DNA of 64,000 nucleotides from an uncultured bacterium (lineage in GTDB: Bacteria > Bacillota > Clostridia > Lachnospirales > Lachnospiraceae). Every line of letters starts with the position of its first letter. The stretch's first letter is position 1. Both the position numbers and the translations under genes were made by a program. The DNA is taken from assembly GCA_947073545.1 (NCBI GenBank), contig CAMTMP010000012.1:33574-97573 (forward strand), given 5' to 3'. This document shows positions 1-9,900 of this stretch, piece after piece. The notes beneath the pieces were generated by a model, which saw only the letters and a program-made list of their open reading frames with translations, was not told where the DNA came from and did no database searches.

Positions 1-2
1 TT

Positions 3-3000
3 TTGACATGTACGATTGCCTATTGGTCGGACAGTGCGCAGGAACAGGAATTGACTGCGGAAGTCGATAAAGCGCTTGCTTCTTTGGATCTGGAAACAAA
101 AACAGAGTATCAGAAGATAAGAAGCATTTATGATTTTATCTGTGATCATGTCAATTATGATCAATCTTTACAAAAACATGCCGCCTATGATGCGTTGTGT
201 ACGAAAACGGCTGTCTGTCAGGGGTATGCGGTACTGTTCTACCGTATGTGTAAAGACGCGGGGCTTTCTGTGCGCGCCATTACAGGTAAAGGATATGGGG
301 AAGCCCATGTATGGAATATTATCAGACTCGGAGATAAGTACTACAATGTGGACGCCACGTGGGACGGTCAGGATGAGGAGACCCGGCATGATTATTTTCT
401 ATTAAGCGAAAAAGATTTTATTAACCATGAGCGGGCGGAAAAATTTGCAACAGATGAATTTTATGAAGCATATCCTATGGCAGGGATTTCCTACATAGAC
501 GAGAGCGACTTTGAGGAAAGCTACGAAAAGAATAATTTAGAAGGTATTACATTCGAGACGATAGACGGGGAGACCATATCAAACGCGGCGGAGGGCAAAT
601 CAAAGGTGCTTATCTTTTTTAGCCCGGACGATGCCAACAGTCAGGCGACGATCCAAAGTGTGGCACAGCAGGGTGCGGAGATTGGCCTGACCGGGATTGA
701 TATTCTGGCAGTTGCTGTTGCCAAACAGCATAGTAGTATAAGTAAAGAGACGGTTCAGAGCTTTAAAGGAAGCTACGGAGGGAACAACATAACATTTGCG
801 CATGATGAAAAGGGGGAGAATGGCGGAAAACTGTATCAATATGTAAATGCAGTAACGGGGAAAAATACTTGGTCATATCCCGTCGTATGTTATATTGATG
901 TCAATAACAAATTTCAGTATTTAACCCAGATGTTGTCTAACGCATCCAAAATAAAGGCAAATCTGGACCACTATTGTCAGGCGGTTTCTGACCCGGCAGC
1001 GGGCGATGCGGAAGAGTACAGTATCATCTATGAATTAGACGGCGGAATCAATCCTTCCGGCAATCCGGCTGTATATAAAGCATCAGAACTTCCTGTTACA
1101 CTGGAAGCTCCCTCAAAAACAGGATTTAATTTTCTGGGGTGGTATACCGATGCGGCGTTTAATGAGGCAAATAAGGTGACGGAAATTGCGGCCGGCACCA
1201 CCGGCGCGATCACGCTCTATGCGAAGTGGGAAGCCCAGTCGGCTAAGTATAAAATAAAGGCTCCGGCGAAAAGTACTTATCTTACGGGGGAAGTATTGGA
1301 TTTGACAGACGGTAAGATCCTTGATGCCGATGAAAACGAAGTTGCGGATCTCAAAGAGAATATGATAAGCGGATTCAGTTCTGACCAAGAGGGGGTTGTG
1401 ACTGTTCAGGCAACATATGACGGTGAGCAGCTTTCCTTTGATGTGCTGGTTATAGCAGCACCTACAGGGCTGACCATGAAACTTGACGAGATGCTTTCGG
1501 ATATTTCACTGCCGAAAAGCCAGTACGGATCCTGGGCGTGGAACAATCCGTCGGAAAAACCGGATGAGACGGGATCAAAAACGTTCATGCTGGAGTTTGT
1601 GCCTGCTAATACGACAAAATTTGAGACACGTACCGGTATTTCTGTAACGGTAGCGGTGTCTAAGAGAAACGTCGTTATTTCCGGTGTGACTGCAAACGAT
1701 AAAATTTATGATGGTTTGGCTTATGCCTATTCGGGGAACGCTTCGTTACATGACGCGGCAGGGTCTGCTATATCGGGAAATGTAAGCCTGACGGCTTCTT
1801 ACAACGGAATCTGTGCTGACGGAAGTCTGTACAATGAGAGCGCGGTATCGCCCGTGAATGCGGGAAGCTATACGTTGATGTTTAAGATGGCAGGAACGGA
1901 TGCGGATCTGTATAATCTGACGGGGACGGCTTCATATTCCTTTAAGATAAATAAGAGAACGTTAGAAATCATTGCGGATTCATTCGAGATTGATGCAGAC
2001 CAGGATGTGCCGGCCCCGACTTTTCAGACGGACGGGTTGGTTACAGGCGAACAGTTGACCTCGGATCCGGACTTCCATTACAGTCCGGCGTTAACGCAGC
2101 CCTTGAAGCCGGGCCAGTATGTAATTCAACCGGGTAATGCGGGCGCAAGCGATAACTATGAGATCCAATATAAGAACGGTCTTTTGAAAGTAACCGGGGA
2201 TGATCCGACCGTGGATAACAGGGAACGGTTTACGGTTGAGTTTGACAGGATAACGGTGGAGGACAGCAATTACAGCGGCAAGAAGCACAGTATCAGCGGA
2301 TATCCCTTGTGGTCTCATAAGGAGACACCTCTCAGCTGCCACTTTCAGGTTACGGGAAAGACCAGTGAAGGGGATTCGTATGACGAATCGACGGATGCGG
2401 ATATAACCTATAGCGGTGTCATAAAGGAGTTTAAGGATGCTTACAGTGCCATTGCCCCTGTGAAGTGCGGCAGTTATACTCTGGAGATCACTGTTGAGGT
2501 GGACGAAGATATCTTTAACTATACAGGCAGCGGTTTCCGGGCAGATTTTTATATTCTGCCGCTGCAGAAGTATGAGACAAAGCTGGTTGGCGTAACGGGG
2601 ATCGAGGATAAGTTTTACGACGGAACTCCGGTTGATTTTTCCGGTCAGATTAAAGCGGCAAAGGCACAGTCGAACCGGGGAGAAGATCTTGAAGATGCGG
2701 TACTCGAGTTTGGCATCAGGGGAACGACGGCGGGCAGTGAGACGGAAGACTATAATGTTACCGTCAGTCCGTCAAACCCGTCAGCCAATATGCCAAGTGC
2801 GGCCGGTTCCTATACGCTTTGGGTGAAACTGGTCGGGACGAAGAATTATCTGGAAAATGTGTGGGAGTTTCCTTTTGCTATCAAACAAAAGGCGCTGACC
2901 GTTACGGTGGAAGATAAGAAAATTCCGGTTCATGCGGACGGCTCTCTGGTCGGCGGATATACTTATATTATTACCGATGCGGACGGCAATATTCTTTCCA

Positions 3001-5600
3001 ACGACGACTTTGGAAAGCCGGTGATTGCGCCTGTCGGTGAAGTGGATACGACGAAGCCGGGTGAATACGAGCTGGTAGTGTCGGGCGATATTGCGGGCGG
3101 TGACTATGATGTCGTTTTTGTGAGCGGGAAATTGTTTATACAGGCACAGCTTTGGGGGGTTAAGGAACCGAATCTCACGCGGACCATGAACGTACCAAAC
3201 GGTATGAGCTTAGCGGAGATTGCCGGGGAATATCTGCCGGAGACGGTCACGATTTATCTGGATCAGGAGAAACAGATTGAGGATACGGCTGCTGTAGAGT
3301 GGGATACCGAAAAACCTTATACCGGTTCCTATAATGACAAAAACGAATCCCCACAGTCTTTTCAGATGAAAGGGACGGTGGTGCTGCCCGATCTGGTCTA
3401 TGTGGAGGAAGCGCACAAGGATTGGCTGACAGTGATTGTTGATATCCGTGTACGGGAGGCGGACAAAGGGGCACAGGCATCGAAGCCTTATGCGAACGTA
3501 CAGCCCGGCGTTGTGGGCGAAGGAACCAGAGTCAGTCTTTACACGGAGGAGCCGGATCCGGGAGCGAAGATTTATTATACGGTGGAGGCGGAAAATCCTT
3601 CTCTTTCGATAAATCAAAAGCTGTACAATGAACCGATTGAAGTTAAATGTACCATGACAATCAGAGCGGTCACCCGTGTTTATGGGAAGAAGGACAGTGA
3701 TGAATTGCGTCTGGTCTACTATTTTGACACGAATTATGATCCTGACGGGCCTGTTGACCCGGATGATCCGGATAATCCGGGAGTGTCGGATGAGGATATC
3801 CCCAAGGATGATAATGGCAATCCGCTGCCCATTCCGGAAGGATTATGGGTTACGGATGTAGACGGGTATACGTACAGCGGCAAGGCAATTAAGCCTGCGG
3901 TGAGAGTTTATGACCATAAGAAGCGGCTGGAGGAGAAGAAAGATTATACCGTCAGCTACAAAAACAATGTCAATGCCGCGGATAAGAACAGCGCCAAGGC
4001 GCCGACCATCACGATCAAGGGTAAGGGAAATTATGAGGGGACGCTGCTCAAGACCTTTACGATTGCGCCGAAGAACATCAGTGATCCGGATGTGAAAGCA
4101 GATGATCTCACGGTGGCATATAACAATAAGCGGCAGACACCCTCGCCGACAGTGACTTGGAGCGGCAGGAAATTGAAAAACAAGAAGGATTACAGTTTCA
4201 AGGCATCGCCGCAGACGGAGACTGGCAGTTATAAGATCAAGGTGCGTGGAATCGGTAATTATACCGGAGAACGGAATGTATCCTTTATCATATCCAATGC
4301 GAAACCTGCGGCGAAGCTGACGGTCGGCAAACTGCCTGCCTGTACTTATACCGGGAAGGCGATCGAGCCGAAGCCGGTGGTGAAGAGCGGGAAAGAGGTG
4401 CTTCAGGAAATGGTAGACTACACACTGTCTTACGAGGATAATGTTGAGATAGGAACGGCCTCTGTTCTCGTAAAAGGCGCAGGCAGGTTTGCCGGTGTGA
4501 AGCGTGTGACATTTCAGATTAAGGAGGCTGCTGTCTTAAATAAGGCAAAAGCGGAGCTGCAGTTTACGACGCCCACGATCTATACGGGAAAAGAGATTAC
4601 GGCGTCCAAATGTCTGGTGACCGTGCAGGTGCAGGCTGATGGGAGTAAGCAGGAGCGTACGCTTGTCGAGGATAAGGATTTCCGGGTAACCTATCAGAAT
4701 AATGTGAAAGCCGGGAAGGCAACGGCGGTGATCGAGGGCATCAACGAATATCGGGGTACTTTGAAAAAAACATTTAAAATCACCCCTTATGAGCTGCCGC
4801 TTGATCGGAATAAACTGATCAGTATAAAGACGAAGGATGCATATCCCTATATGAAAGGCGGCAGTACGCCAAAGCCGGTTATCACTTTTGACGGGAAGAC
4901 ATTGAAGGAGGGGACGGATTATACGGTTTCCTATAAGAACAATAAAACGGCAGGCAGTCCGGCGACTATGACCATCAAGGGGAAGGGGAACTTTACGGGA
5001 AGCGTTGCCAGAGGGTTTCATGTGGAGGTACAGGATCTTTCGAAGATGTCCGTGAAGCCTGTGGATAAAGTGTTCCGGAACAAGGCAAATATCTACAAAA
5101 CGACGATTCGCGTGTACGATACGAACGGCAAGCAGCTTTCGGCCGGAAGGGACTATGGAAAGACGGTGACTTACACTTATGCAAAGGGAACAAAGCTGTT
5201 AAACGACGTAGAGAGGAAGGCGGACGATGCGGTGATGCCCACGGATGTCATTCCTGCGGGGACGGCGATCAAAGTGACAGTAACAGCAGCGGGCGCGAAT
5301 TATCAGGGTACGGCTGTCGGAGAATACAAGATAGTACAGTCGGATATCTCCAAGGCGAAGGTGACCATACCTAAGCAGACCTATACCGGGAAACCCATTG
5401 AATTGAAAGAAACGGATTTTACAGTTCTGATGAATGGGGTGGTGGTTCCTGCGGACGAATACAAAATCGTGAGCTACAGTAACAACGTAAATAAGGGCAC
5501 CGCGAAGCTTACGATTCAAGGACAAGGAAACTTTGGCGGTACGAAGACTGTTTCCTTTCAGATCAAAGGAAAGAATCTGCTCGGGCAAATATTTGGTTAA
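3..5600 (+). CDS. Large surface protein: transglutaminase-like, thioredoxin-like, InlB and MBG repeats (5' partial)
   Basis: The frame is open to the window edge and no signal peptide is visible, so the N-terminus is missing. Counting from position 3, residues about 35-160 form a transglutaminase-like domain with Cys72 (AVCQGYA), His102 (EAHVWN) and Asp117 (NVDATWD) in the usual order. Residues about 180-325 resemble a thioredoxin fold, but the CxxC place reads SPDD. An InlB/Listeria-Bacteroides repeat follows (about 339-410), then two YDG/MBG-like units (KIYDG near 565, KFYDG near 870), a chitobiase-like segment near 1173-1240, an Asp/Pro linker, and from about 1283 a series of YTGK...DYTVSYKNN repeats. 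The protein ends without a sortase motif. It is probably exported and wall-associated and may act on or cross-link peptides; substrate unknown. It lies directly upstream of a sortase. Confidence 0.8.
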   Translation: MTCTIAYWSDSAQEQELTAEVDKALASLDLETKTEYQKIRSIYDFICDHVNYDQSLQKHAAYDALCTKTAVCQGYAVLFYRMCKDAGLSVRAITGKGYGEAHVWNIIRLGDKYYNVDATWDGQDEETRHDYFLLSEKDFINHERAEKFATDEFYEAYPMAGISYIDESDFEESYEKNNLEGITFETIDGETISNAAEGKSKVLIFFSPDDANSQATIQSVAQQGAEIGLTGIDILAVAVAKQHSSISKETVQSFKGSYGGNNITFAHDEKGENGGKLYQYVNAVTGKNTWSYPVVCYIDVNNKFQYLTQMLSNASKIKANLDHYCQAVSDPAAGDAEEYSIIYELDGGINPSGNPAVYKASELPVTLEAPSKTGFNFLGWYTDAAFNEANKVTEIAAGTTGAITLYAKWEAQSAKYKIKAPAKSTYLTGEVLDLTDGKILDADENEVADLKENMISGFSSDQEGVVTVQATYDGEQLSFDVLVIAAPTGLTMKLDEMLSDISLPKSQYGSWAWNNPSEKPDETGSKTFMLEFVPANTTKFETRTGISVTVAVSKRNVVISGVTANDKIYDGLAYAYSGNASLHDAAGSAISGNVSLTASYNGICADGSLYNESAVSPVNAGSYTLMFKMAGTDADLYNLTGTASYSFKINKRTLEIIADSFEIDADQDVPAPTFQTDGLVTGEQLTSDPDFHYSPALTQPLKPGQYVIQPGNAGASDNYEIQYKNGLLKVTGDDPTVDNRERFTVEFDRITVEDSNYSGKKHSISGYPLWSHKETPLSCHFQVTGKTSEGDSYDESTDADITYSGVIKEFKDAYSAIAPVKCGSYTLEITVEVDEDIFNYTGSGFRADFYILPLQKYETKLVGVTGIEDKFYDGTPVDFSGQIKAAKAQSNRGEDLEDAVLEFGIRGTTAGSETEDYNVTVSPSNPSANMPSAAGSYTLWVKLVGTKNYLENVWEFPFAIKQKALTVTVEDKKIPVHADGSLVGGYTYIITDADGNILSNDDFGKPVIAPVGEVDTTKPGEYELVVSGDIAGGDYDVVFVSGKLFIQAQLWGVKEPNLTRTMNVPNGMSLAEIAGEYLPETVTIYLDQEKQIEDTAAVEWDTEKPYTGSYNDKNESPQSFQMKGTVVLPDLVYVEEAHKDWLTVIVDIRVREADKGAQASKPYANVQPGVVGEGTRVSLYTEEPDPGAKIYYTVEAENPSLSINQKLYNEPIEVKCTMTIRAVTRVYGKKDSDELRLVYYFDTNYDPDGPVDPDDPDNPGVSDEDIPKDDNGNPLPIPEGLWVTDVDGYTYSGKAIKPAVRVYDHKKRLEEKKDYTVSYKNNVNAADKNSAKAPTITIKGKGNYEGTLLKTFTIAPKNISDPDVKADDLTVAYNNKRQTPSPTVTWSGRKLKNKKDYSFKASPQTETGSYKIKVRGIGNYTGERNVSFIISNAKPAAKLTVGKLPACTYTGKAIEPKPVVKSGKEVLQEMVDYTLSYEDNVEIGTASVLVKGAGRFAGVKRVTFQIKEAAVLNKAKAELQFTTPTIYTGKEITASKCLVTVQVQADGSKQERTLVEDKDFRVTYQNNVKAGKATAVIEGINEYRGTLKKTFKITPYELPLDRNKLISIKTKDAYPYMKGGSTPKPVITFDGKTLKEGTDYTVSYKNNKTAGSPATMTIKGKGNFTGSVARGFHVEVQDLSKMSVKPVDKVFRNKANIYKTTIRVYDTNGKQLSAGRDYGKTVTYTYAKGTKLLNDVERKADDAVMPTDVIPAGTAIKVTVTAAGANYQGTAVGEYKIVQSDISKAKVTIPKQTYTGKPIELKETDFTVLMNGVVVPADEYKIVSYSNNVNKGTAKLTIQGQGNFGGTKTVSFQIKGKNLLGQIFG

Positions 5601-5614
5601 TTATCGTAAAATAC

Positions 5615-5642
5615 TTGCATAATTTTCATAATTGAGTAAAAT
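5615..5642 (+). promoter_or_regulatory. Candidate promoter for srtB
   Basis: TTGCAT at 5615-5620 and TAAAAT at 5637-5642 are separated by 16 bp, in an AT-rich gap after the upstream stop codon. A second TTGACA near 5667 has no good -10. Weak call from sequence only. Confidence 0.35.
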
Positions 5643-5726
5643 AAAAGTGTATACATGCGTCTCTTTGACATGTTGAAACAAAATTTTATTAGCATATGTA
5701 GTATGTTATGAAGGAGCGATCCCTAT

Positions 5727-6926
5727 ATGACGGGGTTTCAGGTAGCGGGTAAGAGACTGAGAACGGAGGCGGAATATAAAGCCGCCCTCCGTGATCAGGA
5801 ACTTATTCAGAAGATCAGATCCCGGGTTGACATGGAACAGCCGGGAGAGGTGATTACACTCTATTCCGACATGCGGGCCGGGAAGTACCGCTTTGAGACA
5901 GTGGTCGGAAATGATTTTGACGATGAAGTCTATGGGCTTGCCGAGAGGTATAAACAGCAGGGATTTGACAAAAACAGCAAACTTCCGGCGGGTAAAAAAG
6001 GGAAACAGAAGCCAAAACAAAAGGCGGGAAAGCAAGTAAATGTAAAACAGAAAAAAAACGGTAAGCAGAAAACAGAAAAAATCTCGCTTACGGATTATGA
6101 TCCGGACATGCAAAAGGAGATACTTGCACAGATAAAAAAGCGTGACAGGCGTCGAAAGCTGCTGGTTTTTCTATGTGGCATGATTGCGGCCGGATGTTTT
6201 GGCTATTTCGGTATGTATTCCTTTTTTAATAATAGAAATGAAACGGAATATGAAAAGCTCGCAAACCTGAAAGGGGATGATTCCCTGACGGGCAGTCTTT
6301 TTCAGGGGGTATCCATCCATTACACGAATGAGGAGGAGTTGGAGCTGGAGGTACTCGAAGAGTATAAGACACTATACAATAAAAACCGAAAGCTAATCGG
6401 ATGGCTGAAAATTGACGATACTATTATTGACTATCCGGTTATGCAGACGGTCAATAACGAGTACTATCTGGATCATAATTTTAATCAGGAATACGACAAG
6501 AACGGGAGCCTGTTCCTTGATAAGGAATGTGATGTGGTAAACCGGAATACCAATCTGATCATTTACGGGCATCACATGAAGTCCGGAAAGATGTTTGGAA
6601 ATTTAAACAGTTACAGCAGCAAGGAGTATGCGCAGAAACATTCGCTGATCCGGTTTGACACAATATATGAGAAAGGCACTTACGAAGTCATGTATGTGTT
6701 CCGGTCAAGGATTTATAATGAGGACGAAATAGTCTTTAAATACTATCAGTTTTTAGATGCGGCTTCCGCCACGGAGTTTGATTCCAATATGCAGGAAATG
6801 GCGGCGTTGTCCCTGTATGATACGGGTGTGACGGCGAGCTACGGGGATGAGCTTCTGACGCTTTCTACCTGTGACAGCTCCGAGACTGACGGCCGGTTTG
6901 TGGTAGTGGCGAAGAGAATTAGCTGA
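5727..6926 (+). CDS. srtB: Class B sortase with long cytoplasmic N-terminal extension
   Basis: This is a membrane transpeptidase that anchors secreted proteins to peptidoglycan. The catalytic region has IYGHHMKSGKMF (His282), LTLSTC (Cys382) and Arg390 in the class B arrangement. One membrane segment lies at about 144-167. The first ~143 residues are predicted cytoplasmic, very basic and Lys/Gln-rich at 85-118. Typical class B sortases are about 230-260 residues, so this extension is unusual. A ribosome-binding site, AAGGAG at 5711-5716, supports the ATG. Two genes downstream encode proteins with TPKTGD and SPDTGD C-terminal signals, the expected substrates; clostridial class B sortases are known to accept (S/P)PxTG-like motifs. 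Confidence 0.93.
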   Translation: MTGFQVAGKRLRTEAEYKAALRDQELIQKIRSRVDMEQPGEVITLYSDMRAGKYRFETVVGNDFDDEVYGLAERYKQQGFDKNSKLPAGKKGKQKPKQKAGKQVNVKQKKNGKQKTEKISLTDYDPDMQKEILAQIKKRDRRRKLLVFLCGMIAAGCFGYFGMYSFFNNRNETEYEKLANLKGDDSLTGSLFQGVSIHYTNEEELELEVLEEYKTLYNKNRKLIGWLKIDDTIIDYPVMQTVNNEYYLDHNFNQEYDKNGSLFLDKECDVVNRNTNLIIYGHHMKSGKMFGNLNSYSSKEYAQKHSLIRFDTIYEKGTYEVMYVFRSRIYNEDEIVFKYYQFLDAASATEFDSNMQEMAALSLYDTGVTASYGDELLTLSTCDSSETDGRFVVVAKRIS

Positions 6927-6984
6927 CAGATAATGAACTTTGTTAGTATAAATCAGAATGTGTTAGGGAATGAGGAGAAGCACC

Positions 6985-9900
6985 ATGAAAAAAAAGACAG
7001 CAGTGAAAAAGCCCAGAAGGAGATTAAAGAAGACGGTCCGGCAGAGTTTTGCGGCGATATTGCTCGTTACGGCTATAGCAGTGGCTGCCATTCCTGTACC
7101 GGAGAATCTGGCAGTGAATCTTCAGGCAGATCGGGATGCGGTGACATCGCCGGTTGCGTATGTGACGGCGAAAGATGCCGGAGTTTTGGGCACGCCGCCG
7201 AAGAATGCCTATGTATATGACCCGGATCATCCGGAAATTACAGAAGATATAATAAATAAGAATATAGCGGATGATATAAAGGATGAGAAATTAATTCCGA
7301 CGGAAATTGTTGCCCAGCGAGGGGATGAGCTGTATCTCACATGGCAGTTTTTATATGAACCAAAAGTCAATAACGGTCGGCTTTGCAGATATAACGATGA
7401 ATTTCCGATCGATGAGGTAGATTTGGGGCTGCAGCCAAACCGCTCCTATTTTTTCGTGTATCAAAATGCTTATGATTTGTATTTTTCCAATCCCGATGGG
7501 TTAAATAAGCCCGACGATGTGACGACTACACTCAGTGATATGGATAATACGAAGAAGGTGAATGGAACAAATCCCAAGTTTTATCCTACAGATCAGATTG
7601 TATTCAATTATGAGCATATTGACCGCATTACGGGGGAGAATTTTCTGGCGGAGGAATATCAGGACTTTTTCAATTCCTATTTTAAAGCGGATTATGATGT
7701 GAAGGTAAATTCCTTTAAAGCTTATTGGAAAGAGTACAACACGGCGTATGACGCGTGGATTAAAGATCATCCCGGAGATACCGCGGGAGCAAAAACTGCC
7801 GCCAGCGCGGCAGCGGGAACGCCTCCGGAGGCACTTTCGAGAGCGCCCAGTGATATCAATAACGATGCGGACAAGAAGAAATTTTTCTGTGAGCATAACA
7901 AGATTTTAAAAGGTACAACAGGATATACGCTGGTGAATGTAGCGGATACGAGATTTAACGCGGCGGAAAACCAGAGAGTGTACGTAGCGCACGGGGGAAC
8001 GGTTCCCGAGGATCATGATTATAAGGATGTGAACGGGTATCTGGTAAAAAGAGAGACGCTTACCATTACGTCGATTGGTTTCCGTGCGTTTGCAGGCGTA
8101 CATAACGTTAAGCAGATCAAGATAGATGAAAATGTAAGAACGATTGAGCAGAGTGCTTTTGAGGGAGCACGTATCAGCCGTGTCAGTATCGGAAATGCCC
8201 AGACAATAGGAGATAGGGCGTTTTACGGCTGTACGGATTTAAAGGAGGTTGCCTTTACCGACAAAGCACCCACGAATACCATTGGCGCCGAGGCATTTTA
8301 TGGATCCGGTATTAATACGAAGCTGGTGCTCCCGTCTCCGCTGGATACAATTGGACACGGCGCTTTTGCCGGCTGTCTGGATCTGGGTGAAGTGGAATTT
8401 TCTGATACCGGGGCAAAATGCCGAATTGGGGATTATGCCTTTTATGGGGATACCAGGCTGACAAACATGAATTTCGCAAGAAGGATTTTCACGCAGATCG
8501 GGAAGTGTGCCTTTGCAATCGCGACGCCAAGCGGTGATCTGATGACGGACTTTCATTTTCCCACTGAGGGACTGGAGGATATGGACGATTATGTCCTTGC
8601 GAACCGTCAGGGATTGAAAAATGTGTATTTTGAAAATTATTCGAAAAAAATACCGACGCATACCTTTTATAACTGCTTCAACTTAAGGGAAGCAAGATTT
8701 TCGGATAAGTGTGGCGCCGCATATTTTGATTCGGAATTATTTAAAGATGTGACAACAAAAGAAGATGATAACGGAATCGGTTTTTGTGTTTATGGGCCGG
8801 AGCTGTTTGCGAATAGTCCGGCACTTCCCAGAACCAGTACGTGGAGTGCGGTGCGCACCGATGGTCTGGGTATTCCATACGTCTATGAGAAAGATGGGAA
8901 AAAGTATTATGAAATGGCGATGGAAAGTGACGGGGTGAGATACCGTTATGCGGCCAGTGAGGACGGGACGCTGATTTCCTGTGCGCTTATTTCAGAGAAC
9001 CCGGGTCCTATTGATCTGATCATTCCCGATAAGATCGGCGGTATCAAGATTGAACGTATAGGGAACGGCTGCTTTGAAGACAGCGCGCTGCGCAAGATGA
9101 TACGCAGTATCACCATAAAAAATAGCTCCATTGGTGAGATCGGGGACAGTGTGTTCCGTGATTTGGAGAAGCTGAAGAAAGTACGGATCGGAGATTCCGT
9201 GACAAAGATCGGCGCGAATGCGTTCGCCGGATGCTCGAATCTTGTTGACGTGTATTTTACAAAACCGGCTGCAGGATACGAAGCTATGCCAATTGAAAAT
9301 ATTGGAAACGGCGCTTTTGTTACCACAGGCGAAAAACTGACCTTCCACGGCGGTATCAAAGAAGGATATGGACCCTTTGTGCTTGCAATGAACAAGGATA
9401 ACCTGTTGCGGGATCCGGATCGTCCGAATGAGCCCGCAGTGAATATATGTTATCAGAGTCTTTGGGACAGTGATGAGGGCGCGCATCTGACAGTGCTGCC
9501 GGATCAGGCTACCGGTGAGGTGACGCTTCTGGATTATCCGAAGATGAAAGATCTGGAAGATATCTCCAGTGACATTGAACTGCAGGATTATTGCCATGAC
9601 ATGGAGAATTATTATTACTATACGGTATATGGCAGCGGCGGCAATAACAATAATGTGAGTGTCCTGTGTACGGAGTATGCGTTTATTTGGGATGTATATC
9701 GACAAGGAAAGATTGGCGAAACGGTAATACTGCCTGACGGAAGTGCGGTGCCGGCTACAGAGGAGGAACTTGAAAAACGTTACGGTCCCTGGATTAATCC
9801 GATATATTGTGCGGGCGCCTGGAAAGATTATTTGTACGGATCGGAAAGTCAGGATTCTGCGTCAGAAGGTTTTATAGCGGATTTCCTTTTCAAACCGATT

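Noticed and set aside
6933..7220. + strand ORF overlapping the start of the first LRR gene
   Set aside because: Cys/Gly/Ser-rich shadow of the signal-peptide region.
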